DNA of 64,000 nucleotides from Rhinopomastus cyanomelas (lineage: Eukaryota; Chordata; Aves; Bucerotiformes; Rhinopomastidae). The stretch spans positions 1 through 64,000 of the forward strand of contig VXBP01007514.1 of assembly GCA_013400115.1 (NCBI GenBank), in the 5' to 3' direction. This document shows, piece by piece, positions 1-12,193 of the stretch (positions are counted from its first letter, which is position 1; each line of letters begins with the position of its first letter). The translations under genes and the position numbers were made by a program. Below the pieces are notes generated by a model. It searched no databases. It saw only the letters and a program-made list of their open reading frames with translations, and was not told where the DNA came from.

Positions 1-390
1 GTCTCTTTAGCTTGGAGAAGAGAAGACTGAGGGAATGAAGACTGAAGAGAAGACTCATTAATGTCTACAAATATTTGAGGGGTGGGTGTCAGGAGGATGG
101 AACTGGGCTGTTCTCGGTGTCATGTAGTGATAGGACGAGGGGCAATGGTTGTAAGCTGGAACATAGGAGGTTCCACATCAACCTGAGAAGGAACTTCTTC
201 CCAGTGAGGGTGACGGAGCCCTGGAACAGGCTGCCCAGGGGGGTTGTGGAGTCTCCCTCACTGGAGATATTCAAGACCCGACTGGATAAGTTCCTGTGTG
301 ACTTGGTTTAGGTGATCCTGCTGTTGCAGGCGGATTGGACTAGATGATCTTTCGAGGTCCCTTCCAATCCGTAGTGATTCTTTGATTCTA
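1..390 (+). mobile_element. CR1 LINE 3' end, family A, cut by window edge
   Basis: The sense strand reads the end of CR1 ORF2 (SDRTRGNGCKLEHRRF, then WNRLPRGVVESPSLEIF) and stops after FLCDLV at 311. The 3' UTR follows (gatcctgctgttgcagg) and the element ends in gattctttgattcta. The upstream part lies outside the window or is lost to 5' truncation. The last 78 codons are uninterrupted, so the copy is fairly young. Confidence 0.93.
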
Positions 391-469
391 TGTGACCTGA
401 CCTAGGGGATCCTGCTCTGGGCTGGGTGATGTCCCTTCCAACCCCTCATCAAATTCTGTGATGCTGTGG
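391..469 (+). mobile_element. CR1 3' UTR fragment, family A
   Basis: A second CR1 end follows directly on the tail of the previous copy. It has only the UTR (tgtgacctgacctagggg, gatcctgctctgg), lacks the middle of the UTR, and ends in attctgtgatgctgtgg. It is either an extremely truncated insertion into the first tail or a partial duplication. Confidence 0.75.
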
Positions 470-1275
470 TAGGCGACCAACCCAACACACACATGTCCCT
501 GGCTATGTGTTTCCTGTGGCTGAGACCCACTAATCAGATCAGCCCCAAAGCAGACGACATCAGGATTGTCACAGACTCTGACGTGGCCTTGTGCGTGAGC
601 TCCGTGTTTTCTCACGTATGGGAAAGCTGGCATGAGAGCCTGTGGCTCCGGAGGAGCTGCTCGTGCAGGTTGACCGCACAAATGAATTTAATCACTTGCG
701 CAAAATCTGTTTTGCTCCTTCGCGCTGTAACGACACCGATCTGATTGTTTTTCTTTGCTTTAACTGGCAAAATGTGCCTCTTTGGTGCTTTGAATAATTA
801 ATGCTGTAGAATTGGGCTTTGATCCAGTGCCACACCAGGAAGTGCTGCACTCTCCAATCTGCTGCAAAGCAGCGTTTCCCAGTGCATTATTTTTACTCTA
901 ATGCTGTACAATGGGAAGTCCTGCAGAGCCTTGGCTAATGTGGCTGCTTCTGTCTCTTCATCGCAGCAGTTGGCTCTTCCCTAACCTGGGAGAGCTACAC
1001 ATCCCATTAGTTTAAAGCAAACCCAGCCTGGCTATCCGCCTGCTCGTGAGGTCCCAACTGTGTTTATCTGCTAGATGTGTCCTCAGAGGCTGGTGGGAAC
1101 TGGGATGGTTTAAAACCTGCTTGGAGCAGCAAAGCCCCGCAAGGTGGGACTCTAGACAGGCTTTGCACGGTGGGTTCATGGTGCATCTTCCCATTTAGAT
1201 TGGAGGCTACCTGAATCTTTGTGGGAAAGGTCAGCGTCACTGCTGCTGTGCTGGCGTTCCCTGGACATACCTGCC
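470..1275. other. Unique DNA, no feature recognised
   Basis: No CR1 signature, splice-bounded open frame or tandem repeat is visible. Open frames here have no homology I recognise. Confidence 0.55.
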
Positions 1276-1328
1276 AAGGGTTGCTTGGTTTACTTGATGA
1301 TCTCGAGAATCTTTTCCAACCTGAATGA
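1276..1328 (+). mobile_element. Short CR1 3' end
   Basis: Reads cttgatgatctcgagaatc then ttttccaacctgaatgat, the terminal UTR of a family B/C CR1. It lies immediately 5' of a longer CR1 in the same orientation, making a head-to-tail pair. Confidence 0.65.
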
Positions 1329-2196
1329 TTTGCTGATGACACAAAGCTGGGAGGAGTGGCTGACACCCCAGCAGGCTGTGTTGCAGTTCAGTGGGACCAT
1401 TCAGCCCTACAGGCTGGAGAGCTGGGAGGGGAGAAATTGAATAGACTATAACAAAGGGTAGTGTAGAGTCTGGCATCTGGGCAAGAACAACCTCAGGTAC
1501 CAGTGTAGGGTGGGGACCAACCTGTTGGACAGCAGCATAGGAGAAAGGGAGCTGGGGGTCCTGGTGGCCAGCAGATTGGCCATGAGCCAGCAATGGGCCC
1601 TGGTGGCCAAGGCAGCCAGTGGCATCCTGGGGTGGATTAGAAGGGGGTGATTAGAACATGGAGAGGTTCTCCTCCCCAGCTACTCTGCCCTGGTGAGACC
1701 ACATCTGGAATGTTGTGTCCAGTTCCAGAAGGACACAGCTGCTGGAGAGAATCCAGTGCAGAGCCACAGAGATGATGAAGGAAGGGGAGCATCTCCCTGC
1801 TGGGGAAAGGCTGAGGGAGCTGGGGCTTTTGAGCTTGGAAAAAAGGAGCCTGAGTGGTGACCCCATGAATGTTGATAACTGTGGAAAGGGTGGGTGTCAG
1901 GAGAATGGAACCAGGCTCTGCTCAGAGGGACCTAATGATAGGACAAGGGGGTGAGCTAAAACAGAGGAGGTTCCACATCAATGTGAGAAGGACCTTGTTC
2001 TCAGTGAGGGTGCCAGAGCACTGGCAGGGGCTTCCCAGGGTGGTTGTGGAGTCTCCTTCTCTGGAGATGTTTCAAACCCACCTGGTCATGTTCCTATGTG
2101 ACTGGATCTAGGGGATCCTGTTGTGGCAGGGGGCTTGGACTGGATGATGTTTTGACATCCCTTTCAATCCCTGGTGTTCTGTGATGCTGTGATTCA
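1329..2196 (+). mobile_element. CR1 LINE, family A, long copy starting at the FADD motif
   Basis: One of the longest copies here (about 870 bp). It opens with the reverse-transcriptase catalytic motif C, FADDTKLGGVADTP (1329 on). It continues through MSQQWALVAK-like text (near 1580), LVRPHLECCVQF (near 1700), the ELGLLSLEKRSL block (near 1820) and the C-terminal VVESPSLEMF, stopping after FLCDWI at 2111. Several frameshifts break the frame, so it cannot make a protein. The UTR ends tgttctgtgatgctgtgattc. Confidence 0.95.
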
Positions 2197-2924
2197 TGGA
2201 CCCAGTCTGTGGTGTTCTGCTGCAGGCAAGAGGAACTTAATGGTGGACAACGGTGTGACGCCAGTGTGTGAAGACAGCTCAGTGAGAGGGGGTTGAAGGC
2301 TTTGGCAAGGCAGACTGATGGAAATCTAAGCCAGGCAGTGTTGGGGGATGGATTTGTCGTACACTCAGAAATCAAAGGACTAATTTGACGTGTTCATCAT
2401 CCCGAGCTCCGCTCCCTGTTACTCATTATGCTGTGAGCAAACCGAGGTGCACAGTTCTGAACAGAGCTGGCGTCCAGCTAGCTCCTAATTCAAATAGTAA
2501 AAAACCTGTAAGACTTCTGATTAAAAAAATTATGTTTAATCCTGATCATTAGTCAAGATGGCTTGCCTGAATTTCAGTTTTACTCCTTTTTGATGGCCAC
2601 AAGCAATGAACAGGTTGTTACAGAATAGGTGGACATACTTGGCTGGACTTTCTGTGCCCTGCTAACAAAACACTTTCCCTCTTGCTCTGTGGTAAGGGTT
2701 TGATTCCTTTTTTCCAGTGAGTTTCTGCAGAGAGTCCCTGAGCAGGTAGGGTGTGTGTTGAAGGATTTGCTCTGCTTCCATACTCGTAGCTGATAAACCC
2801 TTGGAGCTGCCAGGACTCAGAAGGCAGACATGACTCAACCCAAAATGACCTGGGACCAAGTGGTAGAGCCCAGCCTTGCCACCCCGTACAAGCCCCTAAG
2901 TTTACTTGAATGAGTGGGATGTTT
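2197..2924. other. Unique DNA, no feature recognised
   Basis: Rather AT-rich between 2490 and 2600. I see no repeat or exon signal. Confidence 0.5.
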
Positions 2925-3615
2925 AGAATCACAGAGTTGGAAGGGACCTCCAAAGGGCATTTAGTCCAATCTCCCTACAACAAGCAGGGCCAGCGCTCGC
3001 CAAACCAGTCTGATCTTGAATGGCTCCAGGGATGGGGCCTCCATCCCCTCTCTGGGCAGCCTGTTCCAGGGATCCTCACCTTCAGATTCAACAACTTTTT
3101 CCTCCTGTCCAGCCTCACTCTGCCCTTTTCCAGCTTAAAACCTTTTCCAGCTTCGTCCTGTCATTCCTTGCCCCTGTGAACAGTCTTCCCCAGGCTTCTG
3201 ACAGCCCCTTTCAGGAGTTGGATGGTCGCTAGAAGGTCCCCTCAGAGACTTTTCCTCTTTAGGCTGAACAGCCCCAACCTCCTCAGTCTGTCCCCAGAGC
3301 AGAGAGACTTCAGCTCTCTGGGCATTTTTGTGGCCTCCTCTGAGCTGGCTCCAACAGGAACTTGTCATCCTTGTGTTGGAGGCTCCAGAGCTAGATGGAG
3401 GACTCCAGGTGAGTCTTCACCAGTGCAGAGCAGAGGGGCAGAATTCCCTTTCCCAACCTGTAGCCATAGTTCTGCTGATGCAGCCCAGGATGTGTTCGCT
3501 CTTCTGGGCAGCAGTTGCTCACTAGTGGCCCATGGCCAGCTTTTCACCCATTAGTACCCCAGGTCTTTTTCCAGAGCACTGCTTTCCAGCAGGGCTTCCC
3601 CCAGTCTGTGTCAGG
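2925..3615 (-). mobile_element. CR1 LINE, family D, antisense
   Basis: The plus strand starts with the inverted tail (agaatcacagagttggaagg), then caagcagggccagcgctc and the inverted coding end. It runs back into inverted text of the region encoding LVRPHLE-like residues near 3400 and ends near ccccagtctgtg. About 690 bp, many frame breaks. Confidence 0.92.
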
Positions 3616-5032
3616 AGACAGAGCTAACGGGATATAGTGGCCGTTACATACAGTGGGTGCTGTGCATATCAGATATTATATTAGATAATGGCTAAAACTC
3701 CTCTGGAGGTTTATTTTCAGACCCTGAGTGTGTTGAGAGAACTAATGGGCAGTGAGGAAAGGGATTGAGCTGTTAAACGACCATCCAAACAACATCACTG
3801 AAATTAAAGATGAGGGAGAGGGCAGGCAGTGCAGTTTTATTACTGGAAGTGTGATGAGGTTTGTAAGAAGGAAGACGTCAAGCAAGAACCTTAGAAAGAT
3901 CTTTATTTTGGGGTGGGGAGGAAAGGAAATCAAGAAGAAAACCCCTCTCAAACCAACTGTGTGTGTTCTAAGGCCACGAAGGCGACAGCACTCCCAGGCC
4001 ATGCACCTTCACATGAGAAGAACAGCCTAAGACAGTGCTAGAAGCTGACGTGGGCAGTCTAACTCCCAGGGGAAGGGACATGGAAGCAAAGTGCAGTTCT
4101 GGGTGATTTTCTGAGCTGAAATATGACTACAGTAGAAGTGAATTTCCCTGCATTGTCATTAATCACCTAAGGGGCTGGACAACTGTGTGGCCTGTAGGTG
4201 TAAGTGAGGCAGTGTGAGTTGTGAGCGCTGGTGCTTCGCATGAAACAGGGCAACTGTAGATGATGCTGATTATACTGGGGGATAATCTGAGTGGAAAATG
4301 CATTTAAAGCATTGTTATTTCCACAATGAATGTTGTTGTACTTGAGTTTCTTGGTCTTTTTCTTTCTGATAATGAAGGGTCATGGTCTACGTGGCCGCCA
4401 GTAGTGGCTTTGACTGCCATCAGACTGGCTACAGGCTTCTGCTCTTGTCTTCCAGTGATTTCAGCAGGAATCTGCTGTTTCCATATCTTCCATTGTTTCA
4501 TTATGCAGGTAACTCCTGTCCCTGTCTCCGGTTGAGTAGTTGAGTGGTGAACTCTTGTATCCCCCCTCAACACTTGGCACAGGGGATATAAATGGAGTCA
4601 GCACACCAACAGTTAATGTTTACAGGCAGAGCTGCTTAAAGACAACCTAAATCAAACAAACTAAATAAGAATGGGTTCTCTTCTGCAGATTTATAGGTGG
4701 CAAACTGAAATGTCAGGGGGTCATGTGTTCATCTGTCAATGTGTAATGAAATTAGACAAGATAATTGGGCAAGCAAAGTTTTTCCTCAGAGCTGAGAAAT
4801 GTATTCACTCTCCTTCATTAGCTTCAGGAGCACTGCACTGCCGTGAGGGGAAGGTGTGAGCTGCACAACTGAGTTGGGGTTCAGGATCAGGCAAGAAATG
4901 TTCTGATGGGGAACGTACATCCAGCCTGCTTCCCGAACGTCCCAGGCTCAGCTTGTGGGAGAAGCAGTATCTCCTGTCCTTGCCTTGCTTCACGAGTTGA
5001 GTGAGGAGGGTTTGGCAACCAGGATGGCAGGG
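3616..5032. other. Unique DNA, no feature recognised
   Basis: 1.4 kb without CR1. Chance open frames occur on both strands (3742-4030, 4304-4573, 4805-5224); none has splice borders or a recognisable domain. Confidence 0.5.
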
Positions 5033-5190
5033 AGAGTTGCAAGGCACCTCAAAGGTCATCCAGTTCAATCCCCCTGCTGCAGCAGGATCCCTTAGATCCA
5101 GTAGCACAGGAGCATGTCCAGGTGGGTTTGAAACATCTCCAGAGAAGGAGACTCCACAACCCCCCTGTGCAGCCCCTTCCAGGGGGAGCC
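5033..5190 (-). mobile_element. CR1 3' end, family A, antisense
   Basis: Inverted UTR (tgctgcagcaggatccctta) followed by inverted FLCD..., VVESPSLEMF-type coding (tccagagaaggagactccac). Truncated after the RLPR region. The tail repeat is degraded. Confidence 0.85.
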
Positions 5191-5460
5191 CAGTGAATTT
5201 CTCTTCGTTTAATCCACACTGCACTGAAGTTCCATAGGAGTGTAAACAGCAAAAATGGGTTAAATTGGGAAATCTGAGCTATGTTTTGAGGTGTATGTAT
5301 ATAGATGCTGTGATTATTTTCTTTGTAAGGAAGGTTGTGAAAGATGTTCAGACATGGTGAACAGTCACAAGCACCAGGAGACTGTGGTATGGGCTTGGAG
5401 TTGAGCTGTCGTCCAGTTGTTCCTGTACCTTGCACCTGGTTTTATCATCAACATTACAGA

Positions 5461-6036
5461 CTGGTTTGGGCTGCAATGGACCTTAAAGATCAGCCAGCCC
5501 CAACCCCCTGCCATGAGCAGTGGCACCTCTCACCAGACCGGGGTGCTCAGAGCCCCATCCTACCTGGCCTTGGACACTGCCAGGGATGGAGTAGCCACAA
5601 CGTCCCTGGGCAACCTGTTCCAGCGCCTCAGCCCCCTCACAGGGAGGAATTTCTGCTTGAGATCTCATCTCAATCTCCCCTTTTAGCTTAAAACCATTTC
5701 CCCATATCCTATCACTACAAGCTTTTGTAAAAAAGCCCTTCAGCTTTCTTACAGGGCACTTCAGGTACTGGATGCTGCTCTAAGGTCTCCCCAGAGCGCC
5801 TTCTCTTCAGACTGGGCAGCTCCAACTCCCTCAGCCTGTCCCCAGAGCAGAGGGGCTTCAGCCCTCTGATCATCCTTGTGCCTGCCTCTGGACCCACTCC
5901 AGCAGTTCCAGGTCCTTGTGCTGGGGACTCCAGAGCTGGACACAGCAATGCAGGTGGGGTCTCACAAGAGCAGAGCAAAGGAGAAGGATCCCCTGCCTAG
6001 ACGTGCTGGCCACACTGCTCCTGGTGTGCTGATGTG
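5461..6036 (-). mobile_element. CR1 LINE, family F, antisense
   Basis: Inverted 3' UTR (ccctgccatgagcagtggca) and inverted coding end. Continues through the inverted ELGLFSLEKRRL region (near 5810) and LVRPHLHCCVQLW (near 5950). About 575 bp. Confidence 0.92.
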
Positions 6037-7206
6037 GTGTTTGTGCTGTCATTTCTGGTAGCCAGCAGGCATCGGGTATCTGCTCTGGGACAGTCATAGG
6101 CTGTGCAGGAATAAAGCAAAAGCCGAGTCTGGAGCAGGGAGGTTTAGACTGATGACCGCCAAATTAAGGGCCAATTTCAGTACTCTGTGATAGAGCATTA
6201 ACTACTGTACTGGCTGCTTTGTCAGACTGAAGCAAGGCAGCACATTTGGTTTAGGCTCTTTATGCACCACGTGTAGCAAGTCTTCTGGTAGCAATCAACC
6301 AGCAATACTCAGAGGAAATTGTTTCTTTACGGTTTAAAGTGGAAAGGCTTTTCTGGAGATCCGTATATTGCATCCAGCAGGACCCTTCGCTGCTGTCGGT
6401 GTCTGGAGAAGGGAGCAAATACCAGAAAAATTAAGGGAGAAATTGGAGAGCAATGGCCTTGAACTGATGTAGGGCCCTAATTCAGTGAAGCACTCAGGCG
6501 CACGTTTAACCGCTAATCTCTGTCAGCTTGATGAAGGGGTTGTGAACCCAAAAGCTTCTCTACTTTTTTTCTCCAGTTACAGCAGCGGGTCTAATGAGAG
6601 AGATTCATCCAAGCTGGAACTTGGTTTCTGATGGCTGAGAGCCTTTATCTTCATCTGCGTTACCGCTGCCTTGTGCTCTGCAACCTGCAGGGACCTTGTT
6701 TTAGTGATTGTTGATTACTGATGCCTTCAGCACCGGCTTGAGAAGAGCCTCATCTGGGGTCTGGGACCCTTTCTGATGCAGTAACACAAACCTGTTGGTT
6801 TTATGCTCCAGCCAAAGGTAGAAACGAGTTATTTCCCATAGCCATGAGCTCCTGAGTTAATCAAACACCAGTCCATAGCATCACAGCAGGTTCGTTACTG
6901 CAATTTAAACACCATGTAGCAAGAGCCACCAATGAGGGGAAGATGATCAATTGGTTTGAGCCTGAATTCCCTTGAGATACAGCATTTAAGGTAATTACTG
7001 CACTATCACTTCATCTTTCATGTATGGGAAGCTCTTGGATAATTACAAAGTTCAGAGGGAAAAGCACACAAACAGAAAGTGTGTGGGTATTTAAGAAGGG
7101 CTTTTCCTGCCCTGAGCTGCTCTGTTTGGTTAATGGATGTGAAGGCAGTTGGAGCCAGTTACAGAAACTCAGCTGAGCCGATAAACCAAGCAGAAGGAGG
7201 GGATGT
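6037..7206. other. Unique DNA with one old repeat candidate
   Basis: No CR1. The stretch 6470-6600 resembles an ancient reptile-wide interspersed repeat (separate entry). Nothing else recognised. Confidence 0.5.
6470..6600 (+). repeat. Possible ancient amniote interspersed repeat
   Basis: Contains gggccctaattcagtgaagc and, downstream, gatgaaggggttgtgaaccc followed by aaaagcttctctac and gggtctaatgagagagatt. This order (GATGAAG, paired GGTTnnnAACCC, AAAGCTT, then GGTCTAATAAAAGA) is one I associate with old repeats abundant in turtles and crocodilians. The family name is not certain and the match is from memory only. Confidence 0.35.
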
Positions 7207-7625
7207 TTAGGGTCTGGAGAATAGGACTGATGGGGAGAGGCTGAGAGAGCTGGGGCTGTTCAGCCTGGAGAAGAGGAGGCTGAGGGGAGACTTCACTTCT
7301 ATCTACATTCTGAAGGAATGGTGCAGTGAGGCGGGGGTTGGCCTCATCTCCCTGGGACTAGCGATAGGAGCAGAGGAAATGGGGTCAGGTTGTGCCAGGG
7401 GATGGTCAGGTTGGATCTGAGATAAAACTTCTTCCCATCAAGAGTGGGGAGGCCTTGGAACAGGCTTCCCAGGGAGAAGGTGGAGGCAGCGTCTCTGGAG
7501 GGGTTCAACAACTGGACAGCTAGGGTGTTTGAGGTAGTGGGATAGTAGTTGGAGGCTGTAGGGCAGATGGTTGAACTTGGTGATTCTGAAGGTCTTTTCC
7601 AGCCTTGATGATTCTGTGATTCTAT
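7207..7625 (+). mobile_element. CR1 LINE, family B
   Basis: Sense strand encodes AERLRELGLFSLEKRRLRGD (near 7220-7285), GLASSPWD/SDRSRGNGVRLCQG text, and FNNWTARVFE at the C-terminus. The UTR has gggcagatggttgaact and ends gatgattctgtgattctata. 5'-truncated. Confidence 0.92.
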
Positions 7626-7954
7626 ATTGTGCCTCTCCCACGTAGTTCTGGGGCTGCCGGGCCACAGGGGATGCCCACACAGACAAAGCAGCAGACAGGC
7701 AGCACTACTGGAGAGATTCACAGTGGAAATATGGTCCCACCCCATGGAAACCCCAGCACCATAGCTGGGCGAACAGAGCAGAAGGAGTCCAAGAGGGGTT
7801 TAGCTGTGATTTGGTGGTTTCAAGTGGTTTGTGTCCCCATTGTCCCCATTGCTCAGCCACCACATGCTTTCCCTCTGCCATGGGACTTCTATTTTCCTGC
7901 ATTTAGGAAACAAGAAAGTTGGTCAGGTTTTTGACAAAGGCTGACAGTGGCTGG
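7626..7954. other. Unique DNA between two CR1 copies
   Basis: About 330 bp without a recognised feature. Confidence 0.5.
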
Positions 7955-8218
7955 AGCAGGGGTGATGGCTTCAGTCTGCAAGAGGAGAGATTCAGATTGG
8001 ACATACGAAGGAAGTTCCTCCCTATGAGGGGGCTGAGGTGCTGGAACAGGTTGCCCAGGGATGCTGTGGTTGCTCCATCATCCCTGGAGGTGTTCAAGGC
8101 CAGGTTGGATGGCACTCTGGGCAGCCTGGTCTGGTGAGCTGTGTTGCTGCCCCTGGCAAGGGGTTGAGGATGGCTGATCTTTATTGTCCCTTAAATTCAA
8201 ACTGTTCGATGACTCTAC
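7955..8218 (+). mobile_element. CR1 3' end, family F
   Basis: Continuous frame with SLQEERFRLDIRRKFLP, CWNRLPRDAVVAPSSLEVF and the terminal GTLGSLVW before the stop at 8137. The UTR is diverged (ctgcccctggcaaggggttg) and the tail is reduced to gttcgatgactctac. Confidence 0.88.
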
Positions 8219-9191
8219 AAAACTGGGCAGAGCCTATGAGGTCTCCACTGGGATACCAAATGCAGGAGAGACATCAGATCTGGCAGGTTCTGAGGAACCT
8301 TCAGGGGACTCAGCGGATCCACCCAACCTGTGCCAAGGCAGCTGCTGACTCAGCGGATCCACCCAACCTGTGCCAAGGCAGCTGCTGTCCTCTCTGTGCC
8401 CCTTTCACCCCCATGTGCCCACTCACAGCAGCAGCCATGCCCGCTGCCGGGTGCCCTCTCCTTCACTTGCAGCAGAGCTCATTCACCCTCCAGTGCTTCT
8501 CATTCTCTGCAGCCTTTGCCAGCATTGCGTTAGCACAGGCAGCTCTAGGGATGATGATGTGAAGTAGAAACACACATACAAACCACGGGGCTGCAAACCA
8601 AGCGTGGCCTTTGCCCTGACCGTAAAAGGCAGCTGTTAGAGCCCGGTGCCGGGAAGCCCATGGCTTGGGCATCGCTTGCAGGGCACAAAGGGCAGCAGGG
8701 GGGTTAACGAAGTGTTTGTACTCGATGAGTCGGGACCCCTGTCATTACGGATTACGTGTGGGATGATCCTGAGCACCCCTGACAGTGTGGGTTCTCAGCA
8801 GACGAATACCACGAGCTGTTGCTGATTTTTCCCTGGGGATGCAGAACGTTTTGGAAACCACCTCTCGGGTAAAACTCCCCAGTAGGACCTGGATGATGAT
8901 GCTGAGTAGAGTGAAGCCTAGAATTGGAACACGCCAGGTTAATAACCGCCTGTGAGTTGCCATAACTCACAAATTAGATTTTCATTGAGGCTGCAAAATC
9001 TAATTAAGGCTGGTGGTGCAATTCAGTGTTTGCAGAGTAACTGTCTGGCTTCATTTATCAATGGATTTTGCTACCTTCATTTTTAAAATGTACTCCCCAT
9101 AATTTCTCATCGATAAGCATGATGAACTGGGTAATGTGAAGGGGGCTGCAGGGCATGAGCAGTACAGTCCCTCCAGGACTGGCAACTGTGG
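8219..9191. other. Unique DNA with a 40-bp duplication
   Basis: No CR1 or exon recognised. Holds the perfect tandem duplication at 8307-8386. Confidence 0.5.
8307..8386. repeat. Perfect 2 x 40-bp tandem duplication
   Basis: The 40-bp unit beginning gactcagcggatccaccc and ending ggcagctgct occurs at 8307-8346 and again at 8347-8386 without mismatch. Identity of both copies implies a recent duplication or an assembly artefact. Confidence 0.95.
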
Positions 9192-9741
9192 TGAGAGATC
9201 TACTCAGATCTACTACCACCTGGTGAGACCACATCTGGAATATTGTCTCCATTCTGGGCCCCTCAGTCCCAGAAGGACACAGAGCTGCTGGATGGAGTCC
9301 AGCGCAGAGCCACAGAGGTCAAGGGTGTAGAGCATCTTCCTGCTGAGGAAAGGCTGAGGGAGCTGGGGCTCTTGAGCTTGGAAAAAAGGAGCCTGAGGGG
9401 TGACCCCATGAGTGTTGATCATTATGGAAAGGGGGGTTGTCAGGAGGATGGAGCCAGGCTGTGCTCAGGGGCACCCAGTGATAGGACAAGGGGCAGTGGG
9501 TGTGAGCTGGGACAGAGGAGGTTCCCCATCAATGTGAGAAGGACTTTCTTGCCAGTGAGGGTGCTGGTGCCCTGGCAGGGGCTGCCCAGGGTGGGTTGTG
9601 GACTCTCCTTCTCTGGAGACATTTCAAACCCACCTGGCTGTGTTCCCATGCAATTGGCTCTAGGAGATCCTGCTGTGGCAGGGGCATTGCATCGGATGAT
9701 TTGAGGTCCCTTCCAATCCCTAATGCTTTGTGATTCTGTGG
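9192..9741 (+). mobile_element. CR1 LINE, family A
   Basis: Open frame 9243-9704 covers QKDTELLDGVQRRATEV, ERLRELGLLSLEKRSLRGDP, CQEDGARLCSGAPSDRTRG and PWQGLPRVGCG. A shift after that point moves out of the ancestral frame. UTR gagatcctgctgtggcagg, tail tttgtgattctgtgg. One of the better preserved coding ends here. Confidence 0.93.
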
Positions 9742-10019
9742 TTGTTTGGGACCATTCTGCACTGGCCATGTTTTTCCCTACCCAAACCTCTTTTTAGGGT
9801 CAGGGATTTGTAGCATCCAATGTGGGCAACCCTACAGCAGGAGCTGGCTCTCATCTTTGTATTCTCCAGCACAGATTGATGCCTTGGAGAGCAAAGATCA
9901 GCACTGGGAGCTGGAAGGTCTTTGTTTTCAGCTGGGTTATGGGAGGGTGGCTGAGAGCAGAGCAAGGGGAACTAAGGGAAGAAGATGATTCTGTAGTGGT
10001 TTGGGGTTGTAAGGTGAAT

Positions 10020-10068
10020 ATTGGGTTTTAAGATCATGAAGATCTTTTCCAACCTTGATGATTCTGTG
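10020..10068 (+). mobile_element. Very short CR1 3' end, family B-like
   Basis: Only the last about 50 bases of a CR1 UTR are present: ttttaagatcatgaagatct then tccaaccttgatgattctg. Confidence 0.7.
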
Positions 10069-12193
10069 CAGCAAGATGGAGACCTCTTCCTCAATACCAA
10101 GTTCTTCTGAAGGAGAATGCTCCAGTCCCTGAAGCTTTACGTTTGATTATGACTTCTCACTGGTTACTTTCTGGGTAATAGAAGAAGCTGCTGGGTTTAT
10201 TTTACTTCCTTCATCTCTTTACACAGCATTAAAGACAACCAATGCCCATGATGGATGATTCTCTTTTATAAATATGAATATTATTAAGTATAATTGGTCC
10301 ATGGCTGTTATCTTGGTGGTGGGTGCCTCAGGCTAGGTGCCTCTGATGTATCTGCTGGCCATCATGTTCAGCCTGGCAGGAGGATTAAACAGCCTTCAAG
10401 TTACTCTTTTTTTTTCCTGGGAAATGAGCAGCTAATTGCAAAACCCTCCCTGCGTGAGGCTCTGGGGTGCTCCCGTTCAGCCAGGTCATCAGGGTGTTCT
10501 CACATCACATCTCCTGGGGAAAGAAAAAAGGCAAAGGAAAGGGACGCTTTAGGGCAGTTCCTGTTGGATGCTTAAAGCAGCTTCCACCCTGGGAAATGAA
10601 GTTCTTTGCGTTTTGGCACCTTCGGGTACCAGGACTCATTAGCTTGCGGCATGCCAAGGAACTGCTCTTCACAGGCTTTAAATAACCCAGCTCCAACCTG
10701 GGAGAGCCGAGCTCTGCTGCTTCTGCACCAGCTGGAGGTGATGCAGGAGGGGTGGGTGTGGGCTACCCAGACCCATGCGGAGATACGGGAGAGGATGCCT
10801 TTGGTGATGCTCCTCTCCCATGAGACAGACAGGATATGGAGGGTATATCCCTGTAGGACATAGAGGCTGCTCAGATGAACTCTGACACTCCTTATGAGCT
10901 ATAAAAATGTCCAGAGCAGCTTTTATTTCGTATTATCAGCTCTTCTAATCACCTGTCCTGCTAGAAAAGCACCTGGGAGGAAGAAACAAAGCCAGGGCTG
11001 CAGAAAACTCCTCCAAGCTGGCCAGTTAGATTGGAGCAGAGGAGAAGCTTGAATTCAGGAGGTAGATACCATCTGCCTTATGTCTGTCTGCACAGAGTTA
11101 TTTCCACAATAAACCACTTATTTCTTTTAGCTTTCAGGTAATAAAACACCAGCTGTTAGGTAAAACCCAAGTGTTACAAGGGTGGCTCCTAAGCCTGTGT
11201 TATCTCCTTGCTTTCAGCTGGTAGACAATTGGTTTCTCATAGCAGGGTTAGGGTTGGGCAGCCCGTTTTTAAATGCAATGCTGTGCTTAACCCACCCAGC
11301 ACACATGGATCACCGTGGTGTCTGCTCTGCTGGGGCAAGAGAGAACCCTGCAAAGCGGTGAAAAAGCCTAGCTTTGCCAGGAGGAACCCAAATGCATCAC
11401 ATTGTTATTCAGCTGAGGATCTCTGTGAGTGATGAGCATGACGAGAACCTTAGGCTGCGAGAGCTTGCTTGGGCAGCATCTGCTTGAGGGGCTGCTCAGC
11501 CTTGCCTGGTGGGACTGGCACATGGGGGTGAGGTTCCTCTCCTGCCATCCTCAGCCGATGTCTCTCATAAACCCAGTTTCAAGTGGTTTCCTGCTTTTCT
11601 GCTCCTCTCCATTTGGCTGGGCATATGCTGTGTGAGCTGGGGGATTTGTGGCTCTGCTAGATGGGAGACCCTCAGGAGACCCTCGTTTTAACTTGAAGAG
11701 CTAAATGTCTTGCATCAGATTTTTGAGCACCCACCTCTTCAGACAGAACTGGGTGGGGATCTGCATCAAGTCTCGGAGCCCGTTTAGCTGTGATTTGCAT
11801 CTGGTATCCAGGGCAAACCCTGGGAAGTGTTTTGTTTCATCCGATATCAGATGGCTGTGATTTTATCAGGAAGTCTCCTGGTATTTGGGGTGTTTTTCTC
11901 TTCACTTCCCAGCTTTGGCTGTCGATTGGTCATGTCAGAACTGAATCATTCAGTTAAAAATAAAAGCCTGTGTCCCCTGAAACAGCGGGAAAAAGAGGAG
12001 CTGCAAGAAAAAGGGGAGGATGAATCCAAACAAACCAGAAATTTCTGTTTGGAACATCTTGTAAGGGTTCCCCTGACCCCAAAGCAGATTATTTTGGGAA
12101 GTCCGGCTTTGGTAACGCAGCAGGAAAGCACAGGGGAGAGGGTAGTCTGGTTTGAAGGTGGCCTTGGGATGATTGGGTTCATGGTTGAACTTC
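10069..12193. other. Repeat-poor unique DNA
   Basis: 2.1 kb free of recognised CR1. A 125-codon open frame (11827-12204) begins with a hydrophobic stretch but has no splice context, coding-type composition or homologue I know, so I treat it as chance. Confidence 0.5.
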
